Shown here: piece after piece, positions 23,018 to 36,090 of the stretch
Numbering within the stretch: the first letter of the stretch is position 1
Layout of the letters: the number at the start of each line of letters is the position of its first letter
Source of the DNA: Posidonia oceanica
Taxonomy: Eukaryota; Streptophyta; Magnoliopsida; Alismatales; Posidoniaceae
Length of the DNA: 64,000 nt
Direction of reading: 5' to 3'
NCBI GenBank assembly: GCA_037176725.1
Contig: JAZBRS010000023.1
Span: forward strand, 25,477,001 to 25,541,000
Program-made: the position numbers and the translations under genes
The notes under the pieces: generated by a model
Database searches by the model: none
Told to the model about the DNA's origin: nothing
Seen by the model: the letters and a program-made list of their open reading frames with translations, nothing else

Positions 23018-23595
23018 AGCACTTATGCAGCCACTATGTAGTTTCCTTTCAAGTTATGCTGTATCTTTTGGCCTGACACAGGCATGTAATCAACAGTTCT
23101 TTCAAGGCAAAAGTGTTTTCTGCTGTCTCCTTGCACTTCAAGACCGCTTAATACATTTCATAGTCATTGCCAACCTTATCTTGAGGCCTCTGTCCAGACT
23201 TGCCGCCAACACAACGTAGGAGAGTCCTCAGCAGCCAATCCGGAGTCCAGAGCCTCTGCAGACCCACACGGTCAAGACAAGCCGTCAAGCATCCCCAGCT
23301 GAGTCTCTGTCGGGCTAGTACCCCCAAACTACTCGTTTGACAAACACGACAGTTCTGTCTTCACCCTTTGCTTTCGATGCCAAGGACGCGTTGGCCAACC
23401 CCTGGCATCATCCTGATACCAGGGGCATCTTTTGATCGCCCCCTGGGTATCATTCTCCCTCTCTTTCCCTCATGATGTGCCTGGTATCATGGGTTGTTTC
23501 GCTCTCGCGAAAACCATCCACTTGCCGGTCGATAAGTCTGATATCTTATCATTCTATTCTTTCATTCATTTGCCGGCCGATAAGTTCGATATCTT
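23018..23595 (+). mobile_element. 3' UTR of element 1, first part
   Basis: Non-coding. It contains stem-loops: AGTA...TACT at 23317-23333 (homologous to 63822-63837 in element 2), a TGCCAAGG...CCCTGGCA dyad near 23380-23406, a long GATACCAGGGG...CCCCCTGGGTATC hairpin at 23415-23451, and GATAAG...CTTATC near 23532. Interrupted at 23595 by solo LTR B1. Confidence 0.7.
23591..23595. repeat. Target-site duplication, left copy (solo LTR B1)
   Basis: atctt, repeated exactly at 29498-29502. Confidence 0.9.
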
Positions 23596-25491
23596 TGTTG
23601 ACACCCCATCTTGGCAGGCTTGGACCCTTGGAGCCCTCCTGGTAATTGCTGGATCAAACCCCAACCAAACCCTAACCCTAATCCTCCTCTCTACCCTTCA
23701 AAAACAGCCCTTTTTGACCTAAACCTTTACCCCCCTTCCCAACCTCAAAACCTAACCAAAATCCATAGGAGAACCCACCACTATCCACCCAACAAGCCTA
23801 CCCAAAAACTTAGAAATTTCCAAACCTGACCCATTCCCAAAAACCCTAGAAAACCTAGGCGAAACTACCCTTTTTCTACACCTTGAAACCCCTCCAAAAC
23901 CTCCTTAGAATCAGACCAAAACTTCAGACGCAAGACTTCAAACCCTAGACTACCCACTCACCAATCCTCACCCCATTCCAAGACCATTAAGACCCTCTTT
24001 CACCCAAATTATCCTTTTCTCTCTCCGGGATTATCATTTTCTCTCTCCTCTCTCTCTCCTAATTATCATCTCTCTTTTCATCCCTTTCTTATCCTTTTTC
24101 TGGTCTGGCTGTGGGCCCCCTCTGTGCTTCTATCCTTCCTCTATCTTATCCCTATTTTTACTTTATTTTTAATATTTTTTCTGAATTTTAAAAAATCGTT
24201 TTCCTCCAACCTATCTCTTTTCCTCTTATTTTCCCCTTTTTCCATTTCTTTCCTCCTTCTCTTTTCCTTTGCTCCCTTTTGCAAAAATCAACAAAAACCC
24301 ATAAAAATCTGTAAAACCTCAAAACACAAAAGAAACAAATCAGAAGCCTAAGAAAAACAATTAAAAAATGTTAAACAAGCAATTAACAACTTAAAACTTA
24401 ACTTAAGCAAGCTAAAAAGAAAACCAAGCATGCAAACTAAAAAATGCAAAACAAATCAAAAGGAAACACTGAAAAATCAAGGAAAAAGCTAAAATAAAAT
24501 CAAAACCCACCAAAGGTAAAAACCCATCAGAAGAATTAAAAAACAAACCCAAAAAGAAGAATTAAAAAATCAAATACTAAAACAAGTAATTAAAGAAGGC
24601 AAAAGACTTAACCTAGTAAACATAAGAAAAACAAGTTAAAAACTTAATTAAAAAAGAAAAGAAAAACACATCTGAAAGACTTAAAAAACACCCTATCAAA
24701 CCAGAAAAATCCAACTAAAAACTTCAAGAAAAATCAACAAATATAAAAATCCAAACATAACTTGAAAGACTTAAAAGGAAGAAACCCTAAGAAGACTAAA
24801 ACTTAAGAACCTAAAACCAACCCTAATTAATACGAAATAAATCCTAAAAAATCCTAATCAATATTCTAACTGTCCAACAAGGGAAATACAATTTTTAAAA
24901 TAATTTAAAAAGGGTTTAACAAACACTTAATCAAGAGAAAACTAATTAAAAGCAAAACCAAAACCCTAAAACCCTCATTAAGCCCAAAACACATTAATCA
25001 ACTCTAAATAACCATTAAAAACCTTAATTAAAATCCTAATCTATAGCACAATCCTTCTGGCATTTTTATTTATTTTTAGTTTATTTTTTACCTATTTTAT
25101 TTCCCCATTCTACCCTCTCTTTCTTTCTTATTTCCCTTCTTTCTTTCTTTCTTTTCCTTACTGGGCTCAATCCAGCCCGTTCCCTTTCTTCTTTTATTTC
25201 TCCTCCTTTTTCCTTCGGCCCGCAGCAGTCCGGCCCGCCATCTCCACCCTTCTTCTTCCTCAGCCTTCCTCTGTGTTTTTTTTCTTTCCACCGATTCTCC
25301 CGCGAGCTCGCTGCAACAGCCTTCCCTCCATCCATTCAAATTCAAGCCTCCATCTTATCGTCTACAGCAGCTCGCCGCCTCTCCCTCGTCTCAGCGGTTT
25401 TTCCGGAGTCGACCGACACCAGTCTTCTCTGCTGCAGTGGCCGCCGGTGGATTTCAAAAATTTCCAACGCGCCAGCAGCCGGCCTCCTCCG

Positions 25492-25499
25492 AATAAAAG
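25492..25499 (+). promoter_or_regulatory. TATA-like motif in LTR B1
   Basis: AATAAAAG in the context CTCCTCCG...CCTCCCG; B2 has CATAAAC in the same place (46835-46841). The pair suggests an ancestral TATAAA, upstream of the donor-like site. Tentative. Confidence 0.25.
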
Positions 25500-28400
25500 C
25501 CTCCCGCTCCTTCCTTTCGATGGGGGTGGTGCAAGTGTGAGGGTGCCAGTGTGAGCGAGCTTGAGTGAGCAATCCAGAGCAATCCAGAGCAATCAGAGTG
25601 AACCCAGAGAGAGACAAAATCCGGATTTTCCTTCCACCTGTGCGACCTTCCTTCTCCTCTGCATTTCTTTCAATTCCAGAGAAAAGAGAGAGGAGAAGAG
25701 AGTGTTTGTGAGTCTTCGACATCCCGGAGAGAAGCCCTCATCAGAGCTCAATCCCCCCACCAGTCCTCCTCTTTTCTTCTCTGAAAATTTCAGCAAGCGT
25801 CCTTCTTTCTTTTCCAATCCCCCAGTACCACTTCAGACCCCCATCCTTCTCCCAATTCCTCCCCCAAAGTTCACCCAAAACCCAGCCATTTCCCAGCATC
25901 ATTCTCCAGCCATTCCACCACCTAAATCGCTCTGAAACACCACCTGAAGCCAACTGCAACCCGACCTAACTCCCTTTGTAATTCCCTCCACTCCAGTCCA
26001 CCATTGCCTCCCAAAATCCACCCAGATAATCCCCAAGCCATCTCCTTTCCAAAGCCTCCGGCCTCGAACCCAACCGTTCACCACAGACCAAGAATTCCAC
26101 TACAAACACCTGGACCATCTTCAGCCCGGAAATTCGACCCAGCTCCAAGACCACTCCACACCTTCCAGAAACCCTCTCCGAGTATCCAACCTCACTCGCC
26201 GAACTTCCAGCAACCTCCCGGAGGGCTCCATCCAAGTCGACGAGCAGCAAACACCCTCCCCGACCTCCGGCAGCATTCTGAGAACCCAAGAGTGCCGAAA
26301 CCTCACCTGGGCTGTAGAGCTTCAGTCCGGTCGATCAGGAAGCACCGGAGGGACGTTCTGAAGCGATTCCAACCTTCGCGAGCAGCCGGCGACGTCCGCA
26401 GCGACCGGACGGCCTCCACCGGCGACCCCTGGAACCACTGACGTCGGGGGAACGACTCAGGCGCAGAAAAAGGTAACCATTGCTTCCCTTAGCTTCCTCT
26501 TCTTCTTCTCTTGCTTCCCCAGCCTTTAGAATAGGCTTTCCGGTCCTCCTGCTCCGTCCTCGACTCGCCGGACAGTTCTCCTTCTCTGGCGCCGGCTGCT
26601 CTTCCTCCGGACACTCTGACCAACAGAGCGAGCTCCAGTCGACCCCCGGAGCCCCGCACGATCGCCGACGTCGCCCTCCGCCAGTCCCGCGCATCCTCAG
26701 CCTCCCCTGTCGACGGCCACGAGCTCTGGAAGCTTTGTGCTACAGTGCTCGTCGCCGTCGACGATCAGCACTGTTCATTTATTTTTTTCTTCAGTATAGT
26801 TTTAGATGTAAATATTGCATGTTTAGTTTAAGTTTTTCAATTTTTGCACTTTAGTCCTTCTGCCATTTATTTTTGCTTAGTTTCTAATTAAATACTATGT
26901 TAAATTGCTGTTTTTATTTATATTTTTCAGTATTTGCAATCTGGTCCATTTACTGTGCTGTGCTGTTATAATATTTTGCATTTCAGCCCCTCTGTTTTCG
27001 TTTTTTTGCATGTAAGTCCTGCTCATAATCACTTCATTTATTTACTTGCATTTTACCATACTGCATTGCATTCTAGGTCCCTGCATTTTTCTGTTTTTGC
27101 ATGTAGGTCCATTGCATTGTAGAACTTAGGGTTTATTTTCTTATTTTGCATACTGCATTGCATATTTTACCCTCTGTTTTTGCATATTTGCATTTAGGTC
27201 CATTTTAAATGGACAGTAGCTCTTGCATGCATTTTTAGCTTATTGTATTGCATTTTTGACCCTGTCCTTTTTGAAAATTGCACTGCAGTCCTATTACCTA
27301 TTTTTCAGAGCATGTTTTCCATACAAAATTGCATTTTTAACCCCTGCATGATTTAAAAATCACACATAGGTCCTTGCATCTTTTGAAAAATCATGTGAAA
27401 AGACCATTTTGCCCCTAGGTTGTATCTTAGCTCCTATGCTTACCAAGTTTCATGCAGACCCTCCACTAGTATTCCCAGACTCCCCAGAACCTTGTTTTCT
27501 GGAAAATTTGCATTTTAGACCCTAATTTTTCCAAAATTGCTTTCTGATCCCTTTCTGCTTTCAAAACTTCTTCTAAAGCATACCTTCTTTTCAAAGCAGC
27601 TTTCTGAGCTTAGTTTTTTTACAAAATGAAGCCCTGCTCTTCCCTGTTTTCAAAACCCTCTCTTGTAGACCCCTGTTTTCCGGAAAATTTGCATTTTTAG
27701 CCCCTTTCTTTTCCAAAATGCCTTCTGCAATCCTGGTTTTTCCCAGTTTCTTCTCTTTGCCTTTTCTTGCTCTTGCATGCATTCTGCATCCATTTAGTCT
27801 TGCATTTTAGCATCTTCTTGCACACACCAAGCACTTTTAGCTCCCCTTCACTTGGGAGGACCTTTTTGCACACCCCTAGGACCTCATGAACACCTAGATC
27901 TGTTCTTCTCCCCTGTTCTGGCCCTTCTGCCTTGAAGCTGCGATATCTTTCAATCCGGCCGTTGGATCTTCTCAAGTAAGCTGCCCAGGCGACCGCGGCG
28001 AGGCGCTCTTTAGCATGGACCAGACAGATCTCAGATCAGGCCCCCGGATCTCCAGTTATGTCCTCCTGAACCCCTGCATTGCATTCATTTGCATGCCATT
28101 TGCACAGTTTTCCGTGTTTTCGCTTTCTGTCTCTTCGAGCATGTAGAATAAGGTCTCCCCTTTCTGCTTGTATCTTCCAATCTCCGTTTCGCGTATTCTT
28201 GTGTGTTTTGCGTTGTGTTTTCCCCAGATTTACCACTTAATGTGACTTTTTTCCCCCTTTTCCACGATCCGATCGCATCGCGAGCTTTGGGCAGCATGCG
28301 AGACACACCGTGGAACGGTTCAGCGGGAAACAGTCGCAAAGAGGTGGTAATCCCTCCGTTTGCCCCCTCTCCCCTCTGTAGGTTTCCACACCTACTCTGA

Positions 28401-28518
28401 GTGGCCCTAAACGACGTCTGTTCTTACACACACGTTGTTTTGTCTCCCCTTTTGCCTCTTCTGATCTTTCTCTGCATTCTTGCATTCCCATGGCTTTTCC
28501 GAGGTTTTTGTTTCGTTA

Positions 28519-28850
28519 TCTTGGCACCGTTTCGCGTGCCTGCCCTCGTTTTGGCACCGCTTTGCGTGCCCTCCTGTTTTCCTGCATTGTTTTGCGCGCT
28601 GCCTTGCTTTCTCGCTCGTTTTGCGTACCAGTTTTATTCTTTCGCTTCGTTTTGCGTGCCGGTTTTATTCTTTAGCTCCGTTTTGCGTGCCTTTCTGTTT
28701 TCTCGTCTCGTTTTGCGTGCCTTCCTGCTCTCTTGTCTTGTTTTGCGCGCTGTCTTGCTTTCTCGCTTGTTTTGCGTGCCGGTTTCGCTCTCTTGCATTG
28801 TTTTGCGTGCGTCGCTCTTTTCTCGTCTAGTTTTGCATGTTTTACGCCGT
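28519..28850 (+). repeat. Minisatellite in LTR B1
   Basis: Degenerate units of about 25-35 bp with CGTTTTGCGTGCC as core, homologous to the 30-bp array of the A LTRs. Confidence 0.7.
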
Positions 28851-29497
28851 TTTCCCCTGCATGTCGATTGCATTGCGTGGTTTCCCCGTCGTTTTGTTTT
28901 CTCGCCTGCATTTGCATATAGGGCCGTGATGCTTACTGCCTGGAGTTCTCACGAGCTAGGTTTCGCCTTGTTCGGAACACAGACAGCGCAGCTGAGCACT
29001 TAGAGAGCACGTTTACTTCCTTGCTTTGTTTCTTCCCACTTAGAGCACACCTTGAGCATTCATTCAGGCATTTATAGGCACATAGGCATTCAACCCTGCA
29101 TTTCCCTGCGTATGCGAGCGTAAGCCTAGAAAGACCGATTCTCGGGCGTGTCGGGGGTGCCTAACACCTTCCCCGCACGTAACAGGAGTCCTTACCCTGT
29201 CTTTTGGCCCGCAATGACCGTACTGCCCTTATCCTAGGCTAGAGTCATCTCATTTGCATTTGTTTGCATTTGTTTTCCTTTGCATTGCTTTGCTTTGCAT
29301 TTATTGCTCGGTTTTGCGCGTTCATTCACGCATTACCCCGGTTTTCCTCGTCTTCCGTTAATAGACGTGGTGGCGACTCTGATTTGTCTTATCTTTCCTT
29401 TTTCTCCTCGGTTTCAAGTGTTTTCGAGTTGAGCCTCTTCCTCGGATCTCAATCGCCGCTATATATAGCGAGCCTGGTTCCGATCGGGATCGCTACA

Positions 29498-29502
29498 ATC
29501 TT
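29498..29502. repeat. Target-site duplication, right copy (solo LTR B1)
   Basis: atctt, identical to 23591-23595. Confidence 0.9.
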
Positions 29503-29505
29503 ATC

Positions 29506-29740
29506 ACCCTTTTCCCTTTGCCGGTCGATAAGTCCGATATCTTATCAATCCTTTTCTTATCGATTTCAATCAATGACTCACTCTCTTTCTTATCAATATC
29601 AATCAATCCTCTTTTTCTTATCAATATCAATCACTCTCTTTCTTATCAATATCAATCAATCCTCTTTTTCTTATCAATATCAATCAATCCTCTTTCTCTT
29701 ATCAATCAATCAATCAATCATCAATCAATCAATCTTTGCT
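29506..29740 (+). repeat. ATC-rich repeats in the 3' UTR of element 1
   Basis: Begins with a GATAAG...CTTATC hairpin (29529-29548), followed by imperfect units of TCTTATCAATATCAATCAAT and a short ATCA microsatellite (29700-29735). Confidence 0.75.
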
Positions 29741-29742
29741 CT

Positions 29743-30085
29743 TTCCGGTTGATAGGCCCGTAAACTATCGCTTCCGGTTGATAGGCCCGTAAACTATCGC
29801 TACGCCAATCATGTTATACGGCTGATATCCAGTAACTATCACTCGCAAATGCCCTTTTCGGTTGATAGGACCGTAAACTATCGCTACCGGTTGATAGAAC
29901 CGTAAACTATCGCTCCCGGTTGATAGGTCCGTAAACTATCATTCTCTGGCATTTGCGTTATACGGCTAATATCCAGTAACTATCACTCACAACTGCTTCC
30001 GGTTGATAGGACCGTAAACTATCGCTTCCGGTTGATAGGTCCGTAAACTATCACTCCCGGTTGATAGGACCGTAAACTATCTGGC
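29743..30085 (+). repeat. Array of GATAG...CTATC stem-loops in the 3' UTR of element 1
   Basis: Eight copies of CCGGTTGATAGGNCCGTAAACTATC (bases vary slightly), each with a 5-bp stem GATAG/CTATC and a 9-base loop. Adjacent copies repeat every 29 bp or so. Two interspersed copies of a GGCTGATATCCAGTAACTATC unit break the array into groups. Confidence 0.85.
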
Positions 30086-30611
30086 TGATAAGTTCGACAT
30101 CTTATCACCCTCTTCGCGGGACCTTGTCCTAGGAAGGCATAGTCTCGCATCCCCTTGTGATAAGAGAGTCATCCCCTCTCCCCTCGCGCTTCTTTTGCTA
30201 GCTTGCTCCCCGGACGGGAACAAGCTGCAATTTTTTTTCCCGCTCTGTTGCGCAAGTTTGGCCTGCCTGCCAGTTCCTTGTGCAACATCGCGCCTTCCTT
30301 TAGCATTTCTTTGGTGTCATCTCTGCACCTTCTTTGCTAGCATTACATACTAGTTTAACATCATCAATATCGTCTGCACCGCATCAGCATTCTTATCTGT
30401 ACTAACTTTTGTACTAACATTTGCATTGCATCTGCATTAGCATGCATTGCATTCCATCCATCTGCATCTCTTGCATTGCGGCGACGAGCTACGGCGTTCG
30501 GTGCACCCGCCGAATAAGTAATTCACGCCAAGAGCAAATCATTTGGCTCTCCAGTCAAATGGGGTGTCCTGTCAACCCTAAGCAGCAGCCTCGGTCCCCT
30601 TAACCTCGCCC
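30086..30611 (+). mobile_element. 3' UTR of element 1, last part
   Basis: Non-coding. One more GATAAG...CTTATC hairpin near 30090, then mixed sequence with GCATT repeats. From about 30480 it matches the LTR-proximal 3' UTRs of X and Y (minus strand). Confidence 0.65.
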
Positions 30612-30624
30612 AGGGAGGGGCATC
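30612..30624 (+). other. Polypurine tract of element 1
   Basis: AGGGAGGGGCATC directly before the TG of LTR A2. No such tract precedes 23596, which helps identify A2 as the true 3' LTR. Confidence 0.85.
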
Positions 30625-33600
30625 TGTTGATACCCCATTTCGACAGGGCTGAATTGGCGGATCTCTCGGGTGGCTAGGAAAAACCCAAAACCACACCTTT
30701 CTCTTCACCCTTCTTTTCAAATCAAAACTCCAACTCAAACCTCAAAACCAAATCTAGAACTACACCCATTTTCTAACCCAAAAAAAAAACCACCCCAAAG
30801 CCCTCTCAAAACCTTACCCTAAAACCATCCAAAACCTTCCCTAAAACAATCCAACTCTAGGTCCAAACCTCCACCTCTCCCTTCCTCTTTCCCTCCAAAA
30901 CCAGCCTAAACTTAACCTAGAATTGCACTCCTTTCCCAAGCCCAAAAACTAACCAAAAATCATAGGAGAACTCACCATCCCTGACTCAGCAAACCCACCA
31001 AAAATCCTAGAAATTTTCAAACCAAAACCACTCCTAAAAACCCTAGAAAACCTAGGTAAAACTACCCTTTTTCTACACCTCAAAACCCTTCCAAAACCTT
31101 CTCAAAACCAAACCAAAACCCAAGGTCTCACATTAGAGACCCCAGGCCACACACCCACCAAATTTCACCTCTTTTCTAAACCTTTAACCCCTTCATTTAC
31201 TCAAATTATCCTTTTCTCTCTCCTAGATTATTCTTTTCTCTCTCCTCTCTCTCTCCTGATTATCCTCCTTCTTTTCGCTCCCTTCTCTCTCCTCTTCTTG
31301 CCTGGCTGTGAGCCCCCCTTTTGCGTCTATCTCTTCTTAATCTTATTTCTATTTTTACCCTATTTTTAACATTTTCTTTGATTTTCTAAAAATTGTTTTC
31401 TTCCAACCCCCTTTTTCTTCTTTATTCCTACTTTTCTCATTTTTCCTGTTCCTTTTTCTTTTCCTTCCTCCCTTCTGATAAGTCTTCAAAAAACCCTTAA
31501 AAACCTTCAGAACTCTAAAATAAAAGAAAAACAAATCAGAACCCTAAGAAAAATAATTAAAAGACTTAAACAAACAGTTAAAAACAAGAACCTAACTAAA
31601 TCTAACTAAAACTAAAAACTAAGAAAGCAATCTAAAAAATGCAAAACTAATAAAAAGAAAATTCTATAAAATCAAGGAAAAAACCAAAATATAATCAAAA
31701 CAAGCAAAAGTAAAAACCCTACTAAAAACAATCAAAAAAACAAATCCGAAAAAGAAAGAGAACAATTTAAAATGCTAGGGCAAGTAATCAAGAAAAAAAC
31801 TTAACTTAACAATTCTAAAAGAAACAATTTGAAAACTTAATTAAAAAGAAAAAACAAACAATCAAAATTTAAAAAAACAAGAAAAACTTAACTAAAAAAT
31901 ATTAAAAGAATTTAACAAACAAAATCAAATTCAAAAGAAGACTTAAACAAAACCCTGAAGGACTAAAATCAAAAATCTAAAACTCGCCCTAATCAATTTA
32001 AAAACAATCCATTAAAAATCCTAATTAAAATCCCAACTCAACAAGAAAAACTTAATAAGAAAAACCTGACTAAAAATAATTAAAAATTTAACAAATATTT
32101 AAAACAAGATCAAGAAGCAAATTAAAGGAGAACTTAAAATCCTAATCAAACATTAAAACTCTTCCTAATTAACCAATTAAAAACAACCATTAAAAACCTA
32201 ATCTAAAAATCCTAACTTAGACAATCACCTTAAAAACATTTTCAAGTCTTTTTATTTTTTATTTTTATTCCTATTTTATTTTATTTTTATCCTTCTTCTT
32301 TCTCTTCTTTCTTTCTTTTTCTTCCTTCTTCCCTTTCTTTTCTATTTCTTCTTCTCTTGGTCCGGCCCATCAGACCCAACTCTTCCCCTCCTTCCTTCTT
32401 TCTTTCTTTATTTCTTTTTTTTTTTCCCAACAGGCCCACAGCCCATGCACGAATCCTCCTCCTTCTTCCCTCCTTCTCTTCTTCTTCTTCCATTCTTCTC
32501 CCACTCTTTCAGCTGCTTACGACAGCAGCCTCCCTCCCATTTTTCAAACCTCCCTGACACCACCTTGACCTTCCGACCATCACCCATCACCCACGACCAA
32601 GACCACTTCCTCCATGCCCTGCCATTGGTGGCAGAGCGACCCATTCCTTGACCATTGACTGCCCTCAATCCGGTGGAGAGGAGAGGAACAAAACTAGGGG
32701 AGAAACGGTCCAAAATCACCATCGGCGCTCACACCTACAATCACCAAACAACCAGCTTGCTTTCCCTTCCTCCAGAACAAAAAGACTCCCCCAATCCTTC
32801 CCGGAATCCACCCCTAAAGTTGCCAACACCCGAAACAACTCAGACTAGCCTTCCCCACTGCCAAAACCACCTCTACAGGCATCCAAAAATTCCCAAACTT
32901 GGCCATCCAACTCACTGAAACACTACCTTCTCAGGCCACCCAACATCACCCCACGAAACGCCCCACAACTCTTACACTCCACTACAAACACCTTCGGCCC
33001 CTTTTTTTTCAAAAACTTCAAACACCCATAACTCTCTCCACACTCAGTGGAATTCACTTCTGTTTCTTCCTACACGTTCCTCGAACAACCACCTAGCTGC
33101 CCGTGCCCTTGCTTCGGCCAGGAACACCGCCACACGCCGTACCCACCTCAGCCTTCACAACAAGAGTTCGGCCGAGCCAGAATCTACTCCGGGCATCAGA
33201 AAGCGTTTCTGGAAGCTCCGTCATCCTCCCCAGACCTCCGGTGACTCCCCCGAACCAATCCAGCACCAGCAGCCGCCGCCACGCGCCGTCGCCACCTCCT
33301 CCCGGCCGGCTAAAAACCACCTAGGTGGGTGGCCTTCTCCAGTGCGCGAAATAGGTGAAGCAACTCTCCTCCAGCTTCCTCTCTTTCCCCTCTCGCTTCT
33401 CGGCTTTTCCCCATGCCATTTCGTCGACCGCGCCGCCTGCACGAGGCCGCCAAACTTGTCGTCTTCTCCGGTGCCGGGCACACCAGCAGCAGCCGACGTC
33501 GCCGTCCGGTGCCCCCACACGCTGCCACATGTCGTCTGCTGCTCCGCCACACCGCGCCGGACTCCCCCGCTCCCCGCCCGCGCCACGCCGACCCCTCCTC

Positions 33601-35296
33601 CACCGGTCCAGAGAGGTCGCCGACGAGCTCCAGCCTTCTCCCCTGTAGCACGCCCCCTGTTACTTCTTTTCTTTTATTTTTTCGTTAACTTAATATGTTT
33701 GCCTCACATTGCATTGCCATATTGTTAAGTTTTTAATATTGCATCTAGGTCCTACTCAGTTTAAGATCTATTTAAATTCGAATTGAAATCATATTGAATT
33801 GCAGTTAAAACCTATATTTTTGCTTATTTGCACTCTCATCCAGTTGCAGTTCATTTCCTTTAACTGTCTTTTAAATTAAGCCCTGCATGTTTCTTGTATT
33901 TTATATTGGTCCTCTACTGTTATGGTTTAACTTTATTTCTTTAGATCTAGTCCAGTTAGTTGCTATATTTGCATATCAGTCCGATCTTAGTTCAACATAG
34001 CTTGCTGTGCTTTACTGTCTGCCCCAGCATGTTTTTATTTTTGCAATTAGGTCCTTTAGTTGTTAAATGCCATCTAAATGCTTGCTGTTATCTTATTAAA
34101 TTGCTGTTAAGTCCTGATCTTTGCATTATTTGCAACATGGTCCTCTGATCTGTTATCAAGCATTCTGTTTTCACCCTTCATTTACTGCATTGCATTCTTA
34201 GCCCTTGCTTCCTGATTTTGCACATAGGTCCTCTGCATCATGCACAGCATGCATTGAGCTTGCATTTTTCTTACAAAAATTGCATTTCAACCCCTGCATA
34301 TTTTAAAATTGCATATAGGTCCTTCATTTGATTGCAAAGCTTATTCCAATACATGTTTACCTTATTAGATTGCATTTTAAACCCTGCATCTTGCAAAATT
34401 GCATTCAGACTCCCGAGTTTTCAAAAATCTTGCATTTAGACTCCTAATTCTTCAAGATCTTTGCATTTAGGCCCCCACTTTCTCAAAAATTGCATATAAG
34501 TTCCCAATTTTTCTGAAAAATCATCCTTAGGTCTTTTCTTGCATTTTGCATGCATTGCACTCATGCATTCTTGCATTTGGCATTCCTCGCACACACTTAA
34601 GCATTCTTAGCTCCCATTCACATGGGAAGACCTGTTGTGCACACCCTTAGGACCTCCTGTGCACCTAGATTTATTATTCTCCCCTGTTCTGGCCCCTCTG
34701 CCTTGAAGCTGGGATATCTTCGGATCCGGCCGTTGGATCTTCTCAAACAAGCTACCTGGACGACCCCAGCGAATCGCTCTTCAGCATGGACTAAGCAGAT
34801 CTCAGATCAGGCTTCAGATTTCCTAGGTAAGTCCTCCTGAACCCCTGCACAGCATTCATTTGCACACCATTTGCATTGCATGCATCGTTTTCGCTTTCCG
34901 TTTCCTCGAACATGTAGAATAGGACTTCCTCTTCTGATCTATCAACTTTGCTCCCATTTTTCGCGTATTCCCAAGTGCTTTGTGTTGCGTTTCCCCTGGG
35001 TTCACCACTAATTACGACTTTCTTCCCCCTTTTCCATGATTTGATCGCACTGCGAGCTTTGGGCAGCGTGCGAGAAATATCGTGGGACGGTTTAGTGGGA
35101 AACAGTTACAACATGGAGGTGATCCTTCCACTTGCTTATTTTCCCCATTGTAGGTCTTCACACCTACTCTGCGCGGCCCTTAAACAGTGTCTATTCTCAC
35201 ACACGCACTGTTTGCTTCTCCTTTCGCTTCTCTTGGCCTCTCTCTTTGCATTTGCATCTGCATGGCTTTGTCGATGTTTTATTCTGCTTTGCTTTT

Positions 35297-36090
35297 GGCA
35301 CCGTTTCGCGTGCCCGCCTCTTCTTTGGCTACGTTTCGTGTGCCCACTTCGTCTTTGGCACCGTCTTGCGTGCCCGCTTTGTTTTTGGCACCGTTTCGCG
35401 TGCCCGCTCCGTCTTTGGCACCGTTTCGCGTGCCCGCTTCGCTTTTGGCACCGTTTTGCGTGCCCGCTCTGCTTTTGGCACCGTTTCGCGTGCCTACTTT
35501 GTCTTTGGCACCGTTTTGCTTGCCCGCTCTGCTTTTGGCACTGTTTCACATGCCCGCTTTGTCTTTGGCACCGTTTTGCGTGCCCGCTCTGCTTTTGGCA
35601 CCATTTTGCGTGCCGCTTTGCTTTTGGTACCGTTTCACGTGCCCACTTCGTCTTTGACACCGTTTTGCGTGCCCGCTCTGCTTTTGGCACCATTTTGCGT
35701 GCCCGCTTTGCTTTTGGGCACCGTTTCGCGTGCCCGCTTCGTCTTTGGCACCGTTTTGCATGCCCGCTTTGCTTTTGGCACCGTTTTGCGTGCCCGCTTT
35801 GTCTTTTGGCACCGTTTCGCGTGCTTGCTCTGTTTTTGTCACTGTTTTGCATGCCCGTTTCGTTTTTTGGCACCGTCTTGCGTGTCCGCTTTGTTTTTGG
35901 CACCGTTTCGCATGCCCGCTCTGTCTTCGCACTGTTTTGCTTGCTGCTTTGCTTTCTCGCACCGTTTTGCGTGCCCCTTTGCTTTCTCGCACCGTTTTGC
36001 GTACTACTTTGCTTTCTCGCACTGTTTTGCGTGCCGATCTTGTTTTCTTGCACCGTTTCACGTGCCGCTTTCCGCTTCTCGCATTGTTTT
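35297..36090 (+). repeat. 30-bp minisatellite in LTR A2
   Basis: Same unit as in A1, about four units more. On the minus strand it gives a 345-codon open frame of K/R-rich decapeptide repeats, a by-product of the 30-bp period. Confidence 0.85.

Larger units (their letters stand above)
23596..29497 (+). mobile_element. Solo LTR (B1) nested in element 1
   Basis: 5,902 bp from TGTTGACACCCCATCTTGG to GATCGCTACA, flanked on both sides by atctt. No primer site follows the right end and no polypurine tract precedes the left end, so this is a solo LTR left by LTR-LTR recombination. It is of the B type, like B2 of element 2 (44927-50728), and differs from the A LTRs of its host element. It contains the same sections as A1: A-rich block (24290-25060), GC-rich block (25200-26760), GGTCC-rich block (26815-27780), conserved block to 28060, minisatellite (28519-28850), shared island (29100-29250) and PBS-like motif (29371-29381). 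Confidence 0.93.

Noticed and set aside
25081..26854. Overlapping ORFs in the GC-rich part of LTR B1
   Set aside because: Open frames on both strands, none retained in B2.
4204..29497. Pairing of LTR A1 with the LTR at 23596 as one element
   Set aside because: The LTR types differ, 23596 has no polypurine tract, and it carries its own atctt duplication; A2 at 30625 is the partner.
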